From positions 30,289 to 94,288 of the forward strand of contig CAZRKC010000008.1 of the NCBI GenBank assembly GCA_964600665.1: a DNA stretch of 64,000 nt, written 5' to 3'. Of this stretch, positions 23,424 to 32,037 are shown one piece after another. The stretch is from CAZRKC01 sp964600665. GTDB taxonomy: Bacteria; Bacillota; SLNR01. The position numbers were made by a program, and so were the translations under genes. The first letter of the stretch is position 1, and each line of letters begins with the position of its first letter. The notes under the pieces are model-generated. The model searched no databases and was not told where the DNA came from. It saw only the letters and a list, made by a program, of their open reading frames with translations.

Positions 23424-25541
23424 TTAGACCTCTACCATGGTGAACGCCTCGAGGATATCCCCTTCTTTGATGTCGTTGAATCGCTCAAGACTGATCCCAA
23501 ACTCAAAACCAGCACTGACTTCACGAACATCATCCTTAAAACGTCGCAGCGATTCGATCTTCCCTGTATGAATGACTATATCATTACGCAATAAGCGAAT
23601 CCGTGCATTTTTTGTAATTTTCCCATCTAACATATAGCTCCCAGCAACTGTACCGGCTCGAGGCACTTTGAAAATTGCACGAACTTCGGCGCGACCAAGA
23701 ATCACTTCTTTAATTTCCGGATCCAACATCCCTTCCATCGCTGCTTTGACATCATTAATGGCGTCATAGATTATCCGATAAGTACGAATGTCGATGTTCT
23801 CCATCTCAGCCAACCGGCGACTATTGCTGTCTGGGCGTACATTAAATCCGGTGATGATAGCATTAGAAGCTGATGCCAACATCACGTCGGATTCGCTAAT
23901 TGAACCCACTCCGCCGTGAATCACATTGAGCCGAACCTTATCATTGGTCAATTTGTCAAATGATTGTCTCACTGCTTCGACAGATCCTTGTACATCCGCC
24001 TTGACAATGATGTTCAGTTCTTTGACGCTGCCTTCCTGTATGTGTGCAAATAAGTTGTCCAACGTCACCTTAAATGACTTTGCATGCTGCTCATCACGCT
24101 GTTTGTCAAATAGTTTCTCGGCAATGATGCGGGCAGCCTTTTCATCACCGACTGCATAAAGCATATCACCTGCCTGTGGGACATCGGAAAGCCCAATAAC
24201 CGCCACAGGGGTGGAAGGGCCGGCTTCTTTAATCCGCCTGCCTTTATCATCAATCATAATCCGGACTTTCCCAGAAGCAACCCCAGCAATGATACCATCC
24301 CCAATCCGGAGCGTCCCTGTTTTAATCAACACGGTTGCCAGTGGCCCCATGCCTTTATCTAACTCAGCTTCAATGATAATCCCTTTTGCCGGTCGATCCG
24401 GAACGGCTTTCAGATCCTGCATTTCAGCTACAAGCAGAATCATCTCTAAAAGATGATCAATCCCAATTCTCTCTTTCGCTGAAACTTCGACGCAGACGGT
24501 ATCCCCGCCCCATTCTTCTACAACCAATCCATATTCAGTCAATTGTTGTTTGACTTTCTCAGGATTCGCATTTGGTCTGTCAATTTTATTGATGGCAACA
24601 ATAATTGGAACTGCAGCGGCTTTTGCATGGTTAATTGCCTCAATGGTTTGCGGCATAATGCCATCATCCGCAGCCACCACTAAAATCGCGATGTCCGTTG
24701 CTTGTGCACCTCGCGCTCGCATCGCGGTAAATGCTTCGTGACCTGGCGTGTCTAAAAACACGATGCGTTTATTGTTTAAGACAACTTGATACGCACCGAT
24801 GTGTTGTGTGATGCCACCCGCTTCGGTTGCAGTTACATTGGTTTTTCGAATTGTATCTAACAGTGAAGTTTTCCCATGGTCCACATGTCCCATGACGGTA
24901 ACCACTGGAGATCGCGATACCCAAGTCCAGTCACCTTCATCAGAAGTCGCACGGGCAAAGCTATCTGCAACCGCCTTCTCCATATCCGTATCCATGGATT
25001 CAGGTATCTGCACATCCACTGCGTAACCGAATTCCAATGCGATTTCCTCAGCAGTCTCCACATCCACCTCTTGATTGATGGTAATCATCATCCCTTTTGT
25101 GATAAGTTTCTTGATTATCATTGTGGGATTCATATCCATTTTCTGTGCTAGATCTTTAAGACTGAGAGACCCTTCGAGTACAATAACTTCCTTCTCCTTG
25201 TTTTCAACTGGGATCTGCGGACGAAAATCTGGCCGTGCCATATTCCCAGGTTTTCGAGCGGTTCTTCCGCCCTTTCCTTTTCGGTCAGTTCCCTTTTTCC
25301 CTTTGCCTGTAACGACAGGTACTGTTGGTGCAACTACCACTTCTTCCTCTTCAGGTAGCTCTTCATCAGCCGGAGCTTGTGAACTACCCGTAAGAAGTTC
25401 CATTAACGCATTCACAGACTCGTCTTCCAGAACACTCATATGGCTCTTTGCTTCAATATTCAATTGACCGAGAGCAGCCAGAACATCTTTACTGCTGAGG
25501 CCTAAGTCTTTTGCTACTTCGTGCACTCTTACCTTTGTCAT
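23424..25541 (-). CDS. infB: Translation initiation factor IF-2
   Basis: GTPase that delivers fMet-tRNA to the 30S and promotes subunit joining. 705 residues. A short N-terminal IF2N domain (VRVHEVAKDLGLSSKDVLAAL) is followed by a charged low-complexity linker (about 55-105) and a second IF2N segment. The G domain has G1 VMGHVDHGKTSLLD near 218, G3 DTPGHEAFTAMRARGAQ and G4 NKIDRP. Domains II-IV end at FTMVEV. ATG at 25541. Part of the rimP-nusA operon. The linker is short compared with many IF-2 proteins. Confidence 0.97.
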   Translation of the reverse strand: MTKVRVHEVAKDLGLSSKDVLAALGQLNIEAKSHMSVLEDESVNALMELLTGSSQAPADEELPEEEEVVVAPTVPVVTGKGKKGTDRKGKGGRTARKPGNMARPDFRPQIPVENKEKEVIVLEGSLSLKDLAQKMDMNPTMIIKKLITKGMMITINQEVDVETAEEIALEFGYAVDVQIPESMDTDMEKAVADSFARATSDEGDWTWVSRSPVVTVMGHVDHGKTSLLDTIRKTNVTATEAGGITQHIGAYQVVLNNKRIVFLDTPGHEAFTAMRARGAQATDIAILVVAADDGIMPQTIEAINHAKAAAVPIIVAINKIDRPNANPEKVKQQLTEYGLVVEEWGGDTVCVEVSAKERIGIDHLLEMILLVAEMQDLKAVPDRPAKGIIIEAELDKGMGPLATVLIKTGTLRIGDGIIAGVASGKVRIMIDDKGRRIKEAGPSTPVAVIGLSDVPQAGDMLYAVGDEKAARIIAEKLFDKQRDEQHAKSFKVTLDNLFAHIQEGSVKELNIIVKADVQGSVEAVRQSFDKLTNDKVRLNVIHGGVGSISESDVMLASASNAIITGFNVRPDSNSRRLAEMENIDIRTYRIIYDAINDVKAAMEGMLDPEIKEVILGRAEVRAIFKVPRAGTVAGSYMLDGKITKNARIRLLRNDIVIHTGKIESLRRFKDDVREVSAGFEFGISLERFNDIKEGDILEAFTMVEV

Positions 25542-25585
25542 ATCTCCACCCCCTGATTATTAAGCAATCATAAAACTCACCACAA

Positions 25586-25912
25586 TCACTCTCTCCCATC
25601 CCAAATTTTAATAATGGCATCCGCCAAAGAAAAATCAAGAACAGCAAGTGCGGTCCGCGGTTGTTGCCCAATCGCTCGCCCGAGTCTCACTTGATCTGCA
25701 AACTGAATGTTTTTTGTTCCATATAGTGAACACCAATATGCGATTTCTTTTAATCGTTGAGGTTTTGCATCACCGGCAATGAGGATTAATTTTGCTTTAC
25801 GATTTTGAATATGAGCACGAATACCTTCCTCACCAGCAACGATTTTCCGAGACCGCTGAGCAAAACCTAGCAGGGACATGATTCTATTCTCTGCATCACT
25901 ATGGGAGCTCAC
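25586..25912 (-). CDS. ylxQ: L7Ae-family RNA-binding protein YlxQ
   Basis: 108-residue K-turn-binding type protein (ribosomal L7Ae/L30e/S12e fold) of the nusA-infB operon. The pattern SLLGFAQRSRKIVAGEEGI near 13 and KLILIAGDAKPQRLKEI near 40 identifies it. The start is a GTG at 25912 with GGAGGGGATC upstream, overlapping the rnpM gene by 14 bp, so the two are translationally coupled. Biological role not established. Confidence 0.88.
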   Translation of the reverse strand: MSSHSDAENRIMSLLGFAQRSRKIVAGEEGIRAHIQNRKAKLILIAGDAKPQRLKEIAYWCSLYGTKNIQFADQVRLGRAIGQQPRTALAVLDFSLADAIIKIWDGRE

Positions 25913-26159
25913 GGCGGATCCCCTCCATTACTTCATCACTAATTGGGCAATCCAGTGCTTTTTCCAACCTTTTTGCCTTGAATGCCTGAGTGATACATTC
26001 GGAGTTTGGGCATAAATACGCCCCTCGTCCGGATTTTTTCCCCGTTGGGTCAATCAGGATAGTGTTGTCCGGCGTCCTGACAATACGAATCATCTCCCGT
26101 TTTGGTTTCATAATCTGGCAACCCAGACACATTCGCTGCGGAACTTTGCGTTGTTTCAT
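25899..26159 (-). CDS. rnpM: RNase P modulator RnpM (YlxR, DUF448)
   Basis: 86-residue RNA-binding protein encoded between nusA and ylxQ. The YlxR signature is intact: RKVPQRMCLGCQIMKPKREMIRIV near the N-terminus and GKKSGRGAYLCPN near 42, with a C-terminal helix rich in Lys/Arg. Members bind the RNase P RNA and modulate tRNA processing in Bacillus. ATG at 26159 behind GAGGAGGTCC. Two CxxC-like cysteine positions (C12, C15 and C52 nearby) are typical. Confidence 0.9.
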   Translation of the reverse strand: MKQRKVPQRMCLGCQIMKPKREMIRIVRTPDNTILIDPTGKKSGRGAYLCPNSECITQAFKAKRLEKALDCPISDEVMEGIRRELP

Positions 26160-26176
26160 TTCCGGACCTCCTCTAT

Positions 26177-27247
26177 CTACTCGTTGGTTGTATCAACTGC
26201 AACTGGGGGTTGCGGCATGACTTGGGATTCACTTTTGATGTCAATTTTCCAATTAGTCAATTTCGCTGCTAACCGGGCATTTTGTCCCTCTTTACCAATC
26301 GCCAAGGAAAGCTGATAGTCGGGCACCACAACGCGTGCGATTTTGAGATCAGGATCCACTTTTACTGAAACGACTTTTGCAGGGCTTAGGGCATTGGCCA
26401 CAAAAATTTCAGGTTCCCCACTCCACTCTACAATGTCAATTTTCTCTCCCCGCAATTCAGTTACAATTGTCTGTACTCGCACCCCTTTAGGTCCAACACA
26501 TGCTCCAATCGCATCCACATTCTCGTCTTGTGAAGATACTGCCACCTTTGAACGAAATCCGGCTTCTCGTGCGATGGCTTTAATCTCGACAGTGCCATCA
26601 TGAATTTCCGGTACTTCAAGTTCGAAAAGTCGTTTCAGCAATCCCGGGTGGGTACGGGAAACAACGATTTGCGGCCCTTTTGTGGTTTTTTTCACTTCAA
26701 CAACATAAGTCTTGATCCGATCCCCTTGCTTGTATGTCTCATTTGGCGATTGCTCAGCAGGGGTCAATATCGCTTCTGTTTTGCCCAAATCCACAAATAC
26801 ATTTTTATGCTCAAACCGCTGAACAATTCCAGTCACAATATCATTTTCCCGATTGGCATACTCTTCATAAACGATACCCCGCTCGGCTTCTCGAATTCGT
26901 TGTACCACAACTTGTTTTGCAGTCTGGGCAGCAATTCGTCCGAAATTCTTCGGTGTAACCTCGATTTCCACCACATCGTCAATCCCAAAATTAGGACTGA
27001 TGGCACGGGCTTCCTCCAATGATATTTCCAGCCTTGCGTCATTCACTTCTTCCACAACATCTTTTCGGGCATACACATGGATGACTCCCGTCACCCGATT
27101 GATATCGACAGACACATTCTGTGCCGATCCGAAATTTCTCCGGTAAGCAGATATCAATGCTGCTTCAATTGCCTCAATCAATACGTCCTTTGCAATTCCT
27201 TTTTCGTGTTCGATCTGATCCAATGCATTAATCAAATCAGTACTCAT
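26177..27247 (-). CDS. nusA: Transcription factor NusA
   Basis: Binds RNA polymerase and nascent RNA to control pausing, termination and antitermination. 356 residues, the short Firmicutes form without the C-terminal acidic repeats. The N-terminal domain spans residues 1-130, the S1 domain near 135-200 (DIVTGIVQRFEHKNVFVDLG), KH1 near 215-290 (VDAIGACVGPKGVRVQTIV), and KH2 near 300-345 (LAIGKEGQNARLAAKL). ATG at 27247 with AGGGAGGATG. Second gene of the rimP operon. A hairpin precedes the operon and could be a NusA-sensitive attenuator. Confidence 0.96.
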   Translation of the reverse strand: MSTDLINALDQIEHEKGIAKDVLIEAIEAALISAYRRNFGSAQNVSVDINRVTGVIHVYARKDVVEEVNDARLEISLEEARAISPNFGIDDVVEIEVTPKNFGRIAAQTAKQVVVQRIREAERGIVYEEYANRENDIVTGIVQRFEHKNVFVDLGKTEAILTPAEQSPNETYKQGDRIKTYVVEVKKTTKGPQIVVSRTHPGLLKRLFELEVPEIHDGTVEIKAIAREAGFRSKVAVSSQDENVDAIGACVGPKGVRVQTIVTELRGEKIDIVEWSGEPEIFVANALSPAKVVSVKVDPDLKIARVVVPDYQLSLAIGKEGQNARLAAKLTNWKIDIKSESQVMPQPPVAVDTTNE

Positions 27248-27274
27248 CTTTCATCCTCCCTATGCTTCATCTGC

Positions 27275-27742
27275 TCAAAAATCCACATGCAGATTTACCT
27301 TCGCCACTTGATCTCTCTCAAATTTGATTAATTCCGTATCATTCAGTCGAATCGTAACGCATCCTTGATCATACCCTGCTAATGCGCCGACCCACATTTT
27401 TTTCTTCTCATAAGGTGCGTAAAGATGCACATCCACTCGTTCACCCATAAACCGTAAATAATCTCTTTCATGTTTGAGCTCACGGTCGATTCCTGGGGAA
27501 GTAACCTCGAGACGATATGTATGGGGTATAGGGTCTTTTTCATCCAAAGCGTCCCCTGCCAGTCGACTCACGGCAACGCAGTCATCGTGGTCGATACCGT
27601 CGATTTTGTCGATCGTCAACCGCAAAACCCACCCACTTGGATCTTTCTCGTATTCGACATCCACTAAATCCAAACCGATGTCTTTGATTTTTCCCTCGAG
27701 CATGGACGCAATTTTCTGCTGGATTGCCTCTTGTCCCTTCAA
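27275..27742 (-). CDS. rimP: Ribosome maturation factor RimP
   Basis: Needed for 30S subunit maturation. 155 residues. Conserved stretches are LGLDLVDVEYEKDPSGWVLRLTID (read in pieces) near 23, DHDDCVAVSRLAGDALDE near 50, and YRLEVTSPGIDRELKHERDYLRFMGE (read in pieces) near 75. The start is a TTG at 27742 with GGAGG seven bases upstream; no ATG is available. First gene of the nusA-infB operon behind a strong promoter at 27827-27855. Confidence 0.94.
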   Translation of the reverse strand: MKGQEAIQQKIASMLEGKIKDIGLDLVDVEYEKDPSGWVLRLTIDKIDGIDHDDCVAVSRLAGDALDEKDPIPHTYRLEVTSPGIDRELKHERDYLRFMGERVDVHLYAPYEKKKMWVGALAGYDQGCVTIRLNDTELIKFERDQVAKVNLHVDF

Positions 27743-27775
27743 ATAGAATCCTCCTTTCGGTCATCTAACAATGAA

Positions 27776-27798
27776 AGAGTGGGCTTTGAACCCACTCT
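27776..27798 (-). terminator. Hairpin between the rimP promoter and rimP
   Basis: 8-bp stem AGAGTGGG/CCCACTCT with a 7-nt loop, followed on the minus strand by TTTCATTGTT. It lies downstream of the -10 box at 27827, so it ends mgtC transcripts and would also act on transcripts starting at the rimP promoter. Confidence 0.65.
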
Positions 27799-27826
27799 CT
27801 GCGCAGACTTAAAATCCTTCTCTATG

Positions 27827-27855
27827 ATTATATCATACTGGCAAACAGCCTGCAA
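27827..27855 (-). promoter_or_regulatory. Sigma-A promoter of the rimP-nusA-infB operon
   Basis: On the minus strand TTGCAG (27850-27855), 17-bp spacer, TATAAT (27827-27832). It starts right after the mgtC stop codon. Confidence 0.8.
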
Positions 27856-27857
27856 TA

Positions 27858-28526
27858 CTATCGATCCATGTAGTCCACATCGTAAACGCCTGGGAGGGCT
27901 GATATCTCAATAATGACACTACCCATGTCCAAATACGGAGGGGTTTCGATCAACAGCGTCAGCAGTGCTTCTTTGCTGGATTCGATTTCTTTGAATTCGA
28001 TCCGCTTGATATTGATCCGCAACTTACCTAATACGGTACCAATTGCGCCGATCTGTCCAGGAACATCTGCGATACGAATGGAGATCTGGCGATACCGTTT
28101 CTTTGCAGCAACCCAAACCTCAACTCGATTTAACAGGGCTAAAGTCAAAAAAACAACCAAAGTCGTTATTACTGCCGCAGGATACAATCCGGCTCCAACG
28201 GCAAGACCAATCCCAGCGATAGCCCACAAACTTGCGGCCGTCGTTAAGCCTTTGATGGTTGCGCCTTCACGAAGGATCGTACCGGCGCCCAAAAATCCGA
28301 TGCCACTGACGACCTGAGCTGCAATTCGTCCAGGGTCTGCATCCCCGCTGGTGAACATGAAGTACATGCTATTGGAGATGATCATCATCAATGATGATCC
28401 AACACATACTAAAATATGAGTCCGAAACCCGGCCGGTCGATTGACAGTTTCCCGTTCTAGACCCACCAGTCCCCCCATGAGTGCAGCCAATAAGATTCGA
28501 ACTGTCAGTTCGCCAACACCAATCAT
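27858..28526 (-). CDS. MgtC/SapB-family membrane protein
   Basis: 222 residues. About 140 N-terminal residues form four or five membrane helices with the MgtC signature LMGGLVGLERETVNRPAGFRTH (read in pieces) near 15, SGIGFLGAGTILREG near 74 and IKGLTTAASLWA near 90. A cytosolic C-terminal domain from about 150 looks ACT-like (ISIRIADVPGQIGAIGTVL). Family members are linked to growth at low Mg2+ and modulation of ATP synthase, though not as Mg2+ transporters. Start ATG at 28526, 2 bp after the glycosyltransferase stop. This gene pair occupies the site where polC lies in many Firmicutes. Confidence 0.88.
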   Translation of the reverse strand: MIGVGELTVRILLAALMGGLVGLERETVNRPAGFRTHILVCVGSSLMMIISNSMYFMFTSGDADPGRIAAQVVSGIGFLGAGTILREGATIKGLTTAASLWAIAGIGLAVGAGLYPAAVITTLVVFLTLALLNRVEVWVAAKKRYRQISIRIADVPGQIGAIGTVLGKLRINIKRIEFKEIESSKEALLTLLIETPPYLDMGSVIIEISALPGVYDVDYMDR

Positions 28527-28528
28527 GA

Positions 28529-29176
28529 TTATTTCTCCCTGTAGTGATGTCGAATCATCCGGTATCGGATGATGTCGCGATACATTTTGATTCGGGAGCT
28601 AAAACCCATCATCAATCCGAGTTTCTCTTCTTTCATCACATGGCTGACATGAGGCAAGGTAACCCGATGTACTCTCAATCCCGATTGCTTCACATACGTT
28701 GACAAAGCAATTTCCACGCCAAAACGGCTGAGGTCAATATCCGAAATCGGCTCGATTACATGCCGTTTGATTGCTCGTTGTCCACTTAAATTCGGTGCAA
28801 TTTCCTGAGCAATGTCCGTCAGGAACCGACCGCTTTTGAAGAGACCAATGGTCATATCTGCCTGATCGTCGATGATCGGCTTCAACAGCGAAAGGATATG
28901 GTCTTTTGTCAGACCCAACAAATCCGCATCCAAAAGCAAGAAAAGTTCTGCATCCGTAGCGTCGATCCCTTTTTTAACAGCGCCGCCTTTTCCCACGTTC
29001 TTCGGCAGCTGGATAACGGTTGCCCCTGCCTCCCGGGCGATATCTGCAGTCAAATCCGTCGAGCCATCACTCACCACAATGACTTCATCAATTTCGGGTA
29101 TCGTTTTCACGATTCGAATGACCCCGCCGATTGTTTTTGCCTCATTATATGCAGGAATCACAGCTGCAATTTTCAC
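28529..29176 (-). CDS. Family 2 glycosyltransferase
   Basis: 215-residue GT-A fold enzyme. The nucleotide-sugar motif is AAVIPAYNEAKTIGGVIRI (read in pieces) at the N-terminus, with VSDGSTDLTADIA near 35 and the metal-binding LLLDADLLGL near 80. It has no membrane segments; a short basic C-terminus (YRMIRHHYREK) may lean on the membrane. It resembles the dolichyl-phosphate/polyprenyl glucosyltransferase or glucosyl-3-phosphoglycerate synthase neighbourhood, but substrate cannot be read from sequence. Start ATG at 29176. Coupled with mgtC (2-bp gap) and 15 bp after proS. Confidence 0.85.
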   Translation of the reverse strand: MKIAAVIPAYNEAKTIGGVIRIVKTIPEIDEVIVVSDGSTDLTADIAREAGATVIQLPKNVGKGGAVKKGIDATDAELFLLLDADLLGLTKDHILSLLKPIIDDQADMTIGLFKSGRFLTDIAQEIAPNLSGQRAIKRHVIEPISDIDLSRFGVEIALSTYVKQSGLRVHRVTLPHVSHVMKEEKLGLMMGFSSRIKMYRDIIRYRMIRHHYREK

Positions 29177-29191
29177 GATTTTCCCTCGCTT

Positions 29192-30919
29192 TCAACGATG
29201 ACCTTGAACCATACCGACGATATCATCGTGAAGTTGGGAGAGATTGAGTAGCCTATCTTCCCCGGTTTTCCGGATCCGAAGCTCATACAGTCCTTCTTCC
29301 ACGGCTTTACGTCCAACAGTAACACGCAACGGGAATCCGATCAAATCGGCATCCTTAAATTTCACACCCGGACGCTCATCCCGATCATCCATGATCACAT
29401 CGACTCCTGTCGATTTTATTGTATCATACAACTCCTGTGCCAGTCTCATCTGATTCTCGTCTTTGATGCTGATCGGCACCACCACGACATGATAAGGTGC
29501 AATCGGTACCGGCCAAATAATTCCATCTTTATCATAGTTTTGTTCAATTGCAGCTGCAATGGTACGGGTGATGCCAATCCCGTAGCATCCCATAATCATT
29601 TCCTGAGCTTTACCGTTTTCATCCAAATAAAGTGCTCCTAAAGGCTGACTGTATTTGGTCCCTAGTTTGAAGATATGTCCGACCTCAATGCCGCGCACGA
29701 TTTCCATCGGTTGTGCACAATGAGGGCACCGGTCGCCTGCTTGGGCGGTACGGATATCCGCCACTTCATAAACACCAAAATCCCTCCTGGGAACCACATG
29801 GAGTAAATGATAATCCGCTTCATTGGCCCCAACCACACCTTCAGCCATCTGATGCACCGTTTGGTCTACGATCAAGCAAACTTGCCGTATTCCCACAGGA
29901 CCGGCAAAACCACCTGGAGAGCCGGTGGCCTTGAATACTGCGTCTTCTCCTGCCAAAGCCAAGTGAATGCAATCCAGTAGGTTCATCAACTTAATTTCAT
30001 TGATTTCCTGATCACCACGGATCACTGCAGCCACGATCTGTTCATGATCCGGATAAAAAGCCTCATACAATACCGTCTTGATAATTCGGTTTCGGTCCAA
30101 ACCTAAGGCTGTTGATAGATTTTCGATGGTTTTAATCCCCGGCGTGTATATACGCTCAATGGCTTCTTTCGGTAAGACCGTTGGATCATCATACTGTTTA
30201 GGCTCTCCGATTGCCTTTTCAGTATTCGCCGCATAATCACAGGCAGGGCAAAAAGCAATTTCTGCTTCCCCGTTGCTAGCCGTTACCATAAACTCATGAG
30301 ACGCGCTCCCCCCGATTGCACCCGAATCTGCCTCAACGACACGATAATCCAGCCCACACCGTTGGAATATGCGGTTATACGCATCGTACATCTTATCATA
30401 ACTGATATCCAAACCCACATGGTCCCGGTCAAACGAGTACAGATCTTTCATGATAAATTCTCGAGACCGCATTACACCGAACCGTGGTCGAATCTCATCA
30501 CGGTATTTATTGGCAATCTGATATAAAAGTATCGGTAACTGCCGATAAGAACGGACCTCCTGCCGGACCAGGTCCGTAATCAACTCTTCATGGGTAGGCC
30601 CCAAACAAAATTCACGTCCATATCGATCCTTAAGTTTGAACATTTCTTCCCCATACACTTGCCATCGACCCGTTTCTTTCCATATTTCGGAAGGCTGGAT
30701 GATCGGCATAAGCACTTCCTGACCACCTTTGGCATCCATTTCCTCACGCACAATCCGCTCGATTTTGTCAATAATCCGCCGGCCGATTGGCAAATAAGCA
30801 TAAACGCCGGAAGCAACTTTACGAATGATGCCAGCTCGCACCATTAATTGATGGCTGATGATTTCCGCTTCAGCCGGGACTTCTCTGAGGGTTGGCATTA
30901 ACATCTGAGACATTTTCAT
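29192..30919 (-). CDS. proS: Prolyl-tRNA synthetase (bacterial type)
   Basis: Class II aminoacyl-tRNA synthetase, 575 residues, with the editing insertion between motifs 2 and 3. Motif 1 is near 45-75 and motif 2 is FRDE-like RDEIRPRFGVMRSREFIMKD near 138. The INS editing domain spans about 225-400 and includes GDQEINEIKL and the GPVG segment. Motif 3 is GCYGIGITRTIAA near 440, with a C-terminal anticodon-binding domain. ATG at 30919 behind GGAGAG. Follows ispG in the conserved cdsA-dxr-rseP-ispG-proS run. Confidence 0.96.
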   Translation of the reverse strand: MKMSQMLMPTLREVPAEAEIISHQLMVRAGIIRKVASGVYAYLPIGRRIIDKIERIVREEMDAKGGQEVLMPIIQPSEIWKETGRWQVYGEEMFKLKDRYGREFCLGPTHEELITDLVRQEVRSYRQLPILLYQIANKYRDEIRPRFGVMRSREFIMKDLYSFDRDHVGLDISYDKMYDAYNRIFQRCGLDYRVVEADSGAIGGSASHEFMVTASNGEAEIAFCPACDYAANTEKAIGEPKQYDDPTVLPKEAIERIYTPGIKTIENLSTALGLDRNRIIKTVLYEAFYPDHEQIVAAVIRGDQEINEIKLMNLLDCIHLALAGEDAVFKATGSPGGFAGPVGIRQVCLIVDQTVHQMAEGVVGANEADYHLLHVVPRRDFGVYEVADIRTAQAGDRCPHCAQPMEIVRGIEVGHIFKLGTKYSQPLGALYLDENGKAQEMIMGCYGIGITRTIAAAIEQNYDKDGIIWPVPIAPYHVVVVPISIKDENQMRLAQELYDTIKSTGVDVIMDDRDERPGVKFKDADLIGFPLRVTVGRKAVEEGLYELRIRKTGEDRLLNLSQLHDDIVGMVQGHR

Positions 30920-30951
30920 CGGATCGCTCTCCTTTAGACATCAACATTGGC

Positions 30952-32016
30952 TTAATCTTCACTGAACTCCAGTTCCTCGACTGCATCAATCAATGCTTGC
31001 ACCAACTGGTCTTCCGGTATGCTTTTTACAATCTTGCCCTTCATGAATAGGATCCCTTGCCCGTCACCACCGGCAATCCCAACATCCGCTTCCCGCGCTT
31101 CACCTGGACCATTGACAACGCATCCCATAATTGCAACCTTCAAAGGTTTCTGAAAATGCTTGATTCTCTCCTCCACCTGCCTTGCAATGGCTAACAGGTC
31201 GATTCTGGTCCTACCGCATGTCGGGCATGAGATTATCTCCGGGCCACGAGTTCTCAATCCAAGGGATTTGAGTATATCCCAGCCGACTCGCACTTCTTCG
31301 ATTGGATCTGCGGTCAATGAAACGCGAATCGTATCCCCAATTCCCATATACAGCAATGCCCCGATTCCAACTGCAGACTTGATCGTTCCCATATCCTTCG
31401 TACCTGCTTCTGTAACTCCCACATGGAGGGGATAGTGGATCTGGTCTGCAATCAAGCGGTATGCATCAATCGTTGTATTCACATCTGCAGCTTTCATTGA
31501 AAGGACGATTTCTTCATAACCGAGCTTTTCCAAAATAAGCACATGTCGCAGGGCGCTTTCAATCATCGCTTCCGCACATGGATGTCCGTACTTCGCCAGT
31601 ATGTCCTTTTCCACAGACCCGGAATTAACACCAATCCGGATGGGAATACCATGTGTTTTTGCTGATTCAACCAAAGATCGGATACCTAATTCAGATCCGA
31701 TATTCCCAGGATTGATCCGCAGGCCATCAACACCCATGGCTACGGCAGTCAAAGCAATACGGTAGTCAAAATGGATGTCTGCGACGATTGGAATGTGCAC
31801 TTTGGATTTGATTTCACCGAGTGCCATCGCAGCCTCATGGTCTGGAACTGCCAAACGAATGATCTCACATCCGGCCTGCTCTAGTTGGAGAACCTGATTG
31901 ACTGTCGCTACCACATCCCGTGTGTCCGTCTTTGTCATTGATTGGACGGTCACCGGTGCATTACCACCAATGGTCAGTGTTCCCAGATGGACCGGTCTAC
32001 TCCATCGTCTCTTCAT
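30952..32016 (-). CDS. ispG: 4-hydroxy-3-methylbut-2-en-1-yl diphosphate synthase (IspG/GcpE)
   Basis: [4Fe-4S] enzyme of the MEP isoprenoid pathway, acting on MEcPP. 354 residues. A TIM-barrel N-terminal domain (VTVQSMTKTDTRDV, PIVADIHFDYRIAL, LRINPGNIG) precedes a C-terminal Fe-S domain with the ligands ISCPTCGRT near 263-266, MGCVVNGPGEA near 298, and a Glu nearby. ATG at 32016 (a GTG just before it is less likely) with GGGTGGTGGGG. With dxr and uppS it places isoprenoid and undecaprenol synthesis in one operon. It needs a reductant such as the ferredoxin encoded at 35912-36076. Confidence 0.96.
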   Translation of the reverse strand: MKRRWSRPVHLGTLTIGGNAPVTVQSMTKTDTRDVVATVNQVLQLEQAGCEIIRLAVPDHEAAMALGEIKSKVHIPIVADIHFDYRIALTAVAMGVDGLRINPGNIGSELGIRSLVESAKTHGIPIRIGVNSGSVEKDILAKYGHPCAEAMIESALRHVLILEKLGYEEIVLSMKAADVNTTIDAYRLIADQIHYPLHVGVTEAGTKDMGTIKSAVGIGALLYMGIGDTIRVSLTADPIEEVRVGWDILKSLGLRTRGPEIISCPTCGRTRIDLLAIARQVEERIKHFQKPLKVAIMGCVVNGPGEAREADVGIAGGDGQGILFMKGKIVKSIPEDQLVQALIDAVEELEFSED

Positions 32017-32037
32017 CACCCCACCACCCTATCACCT

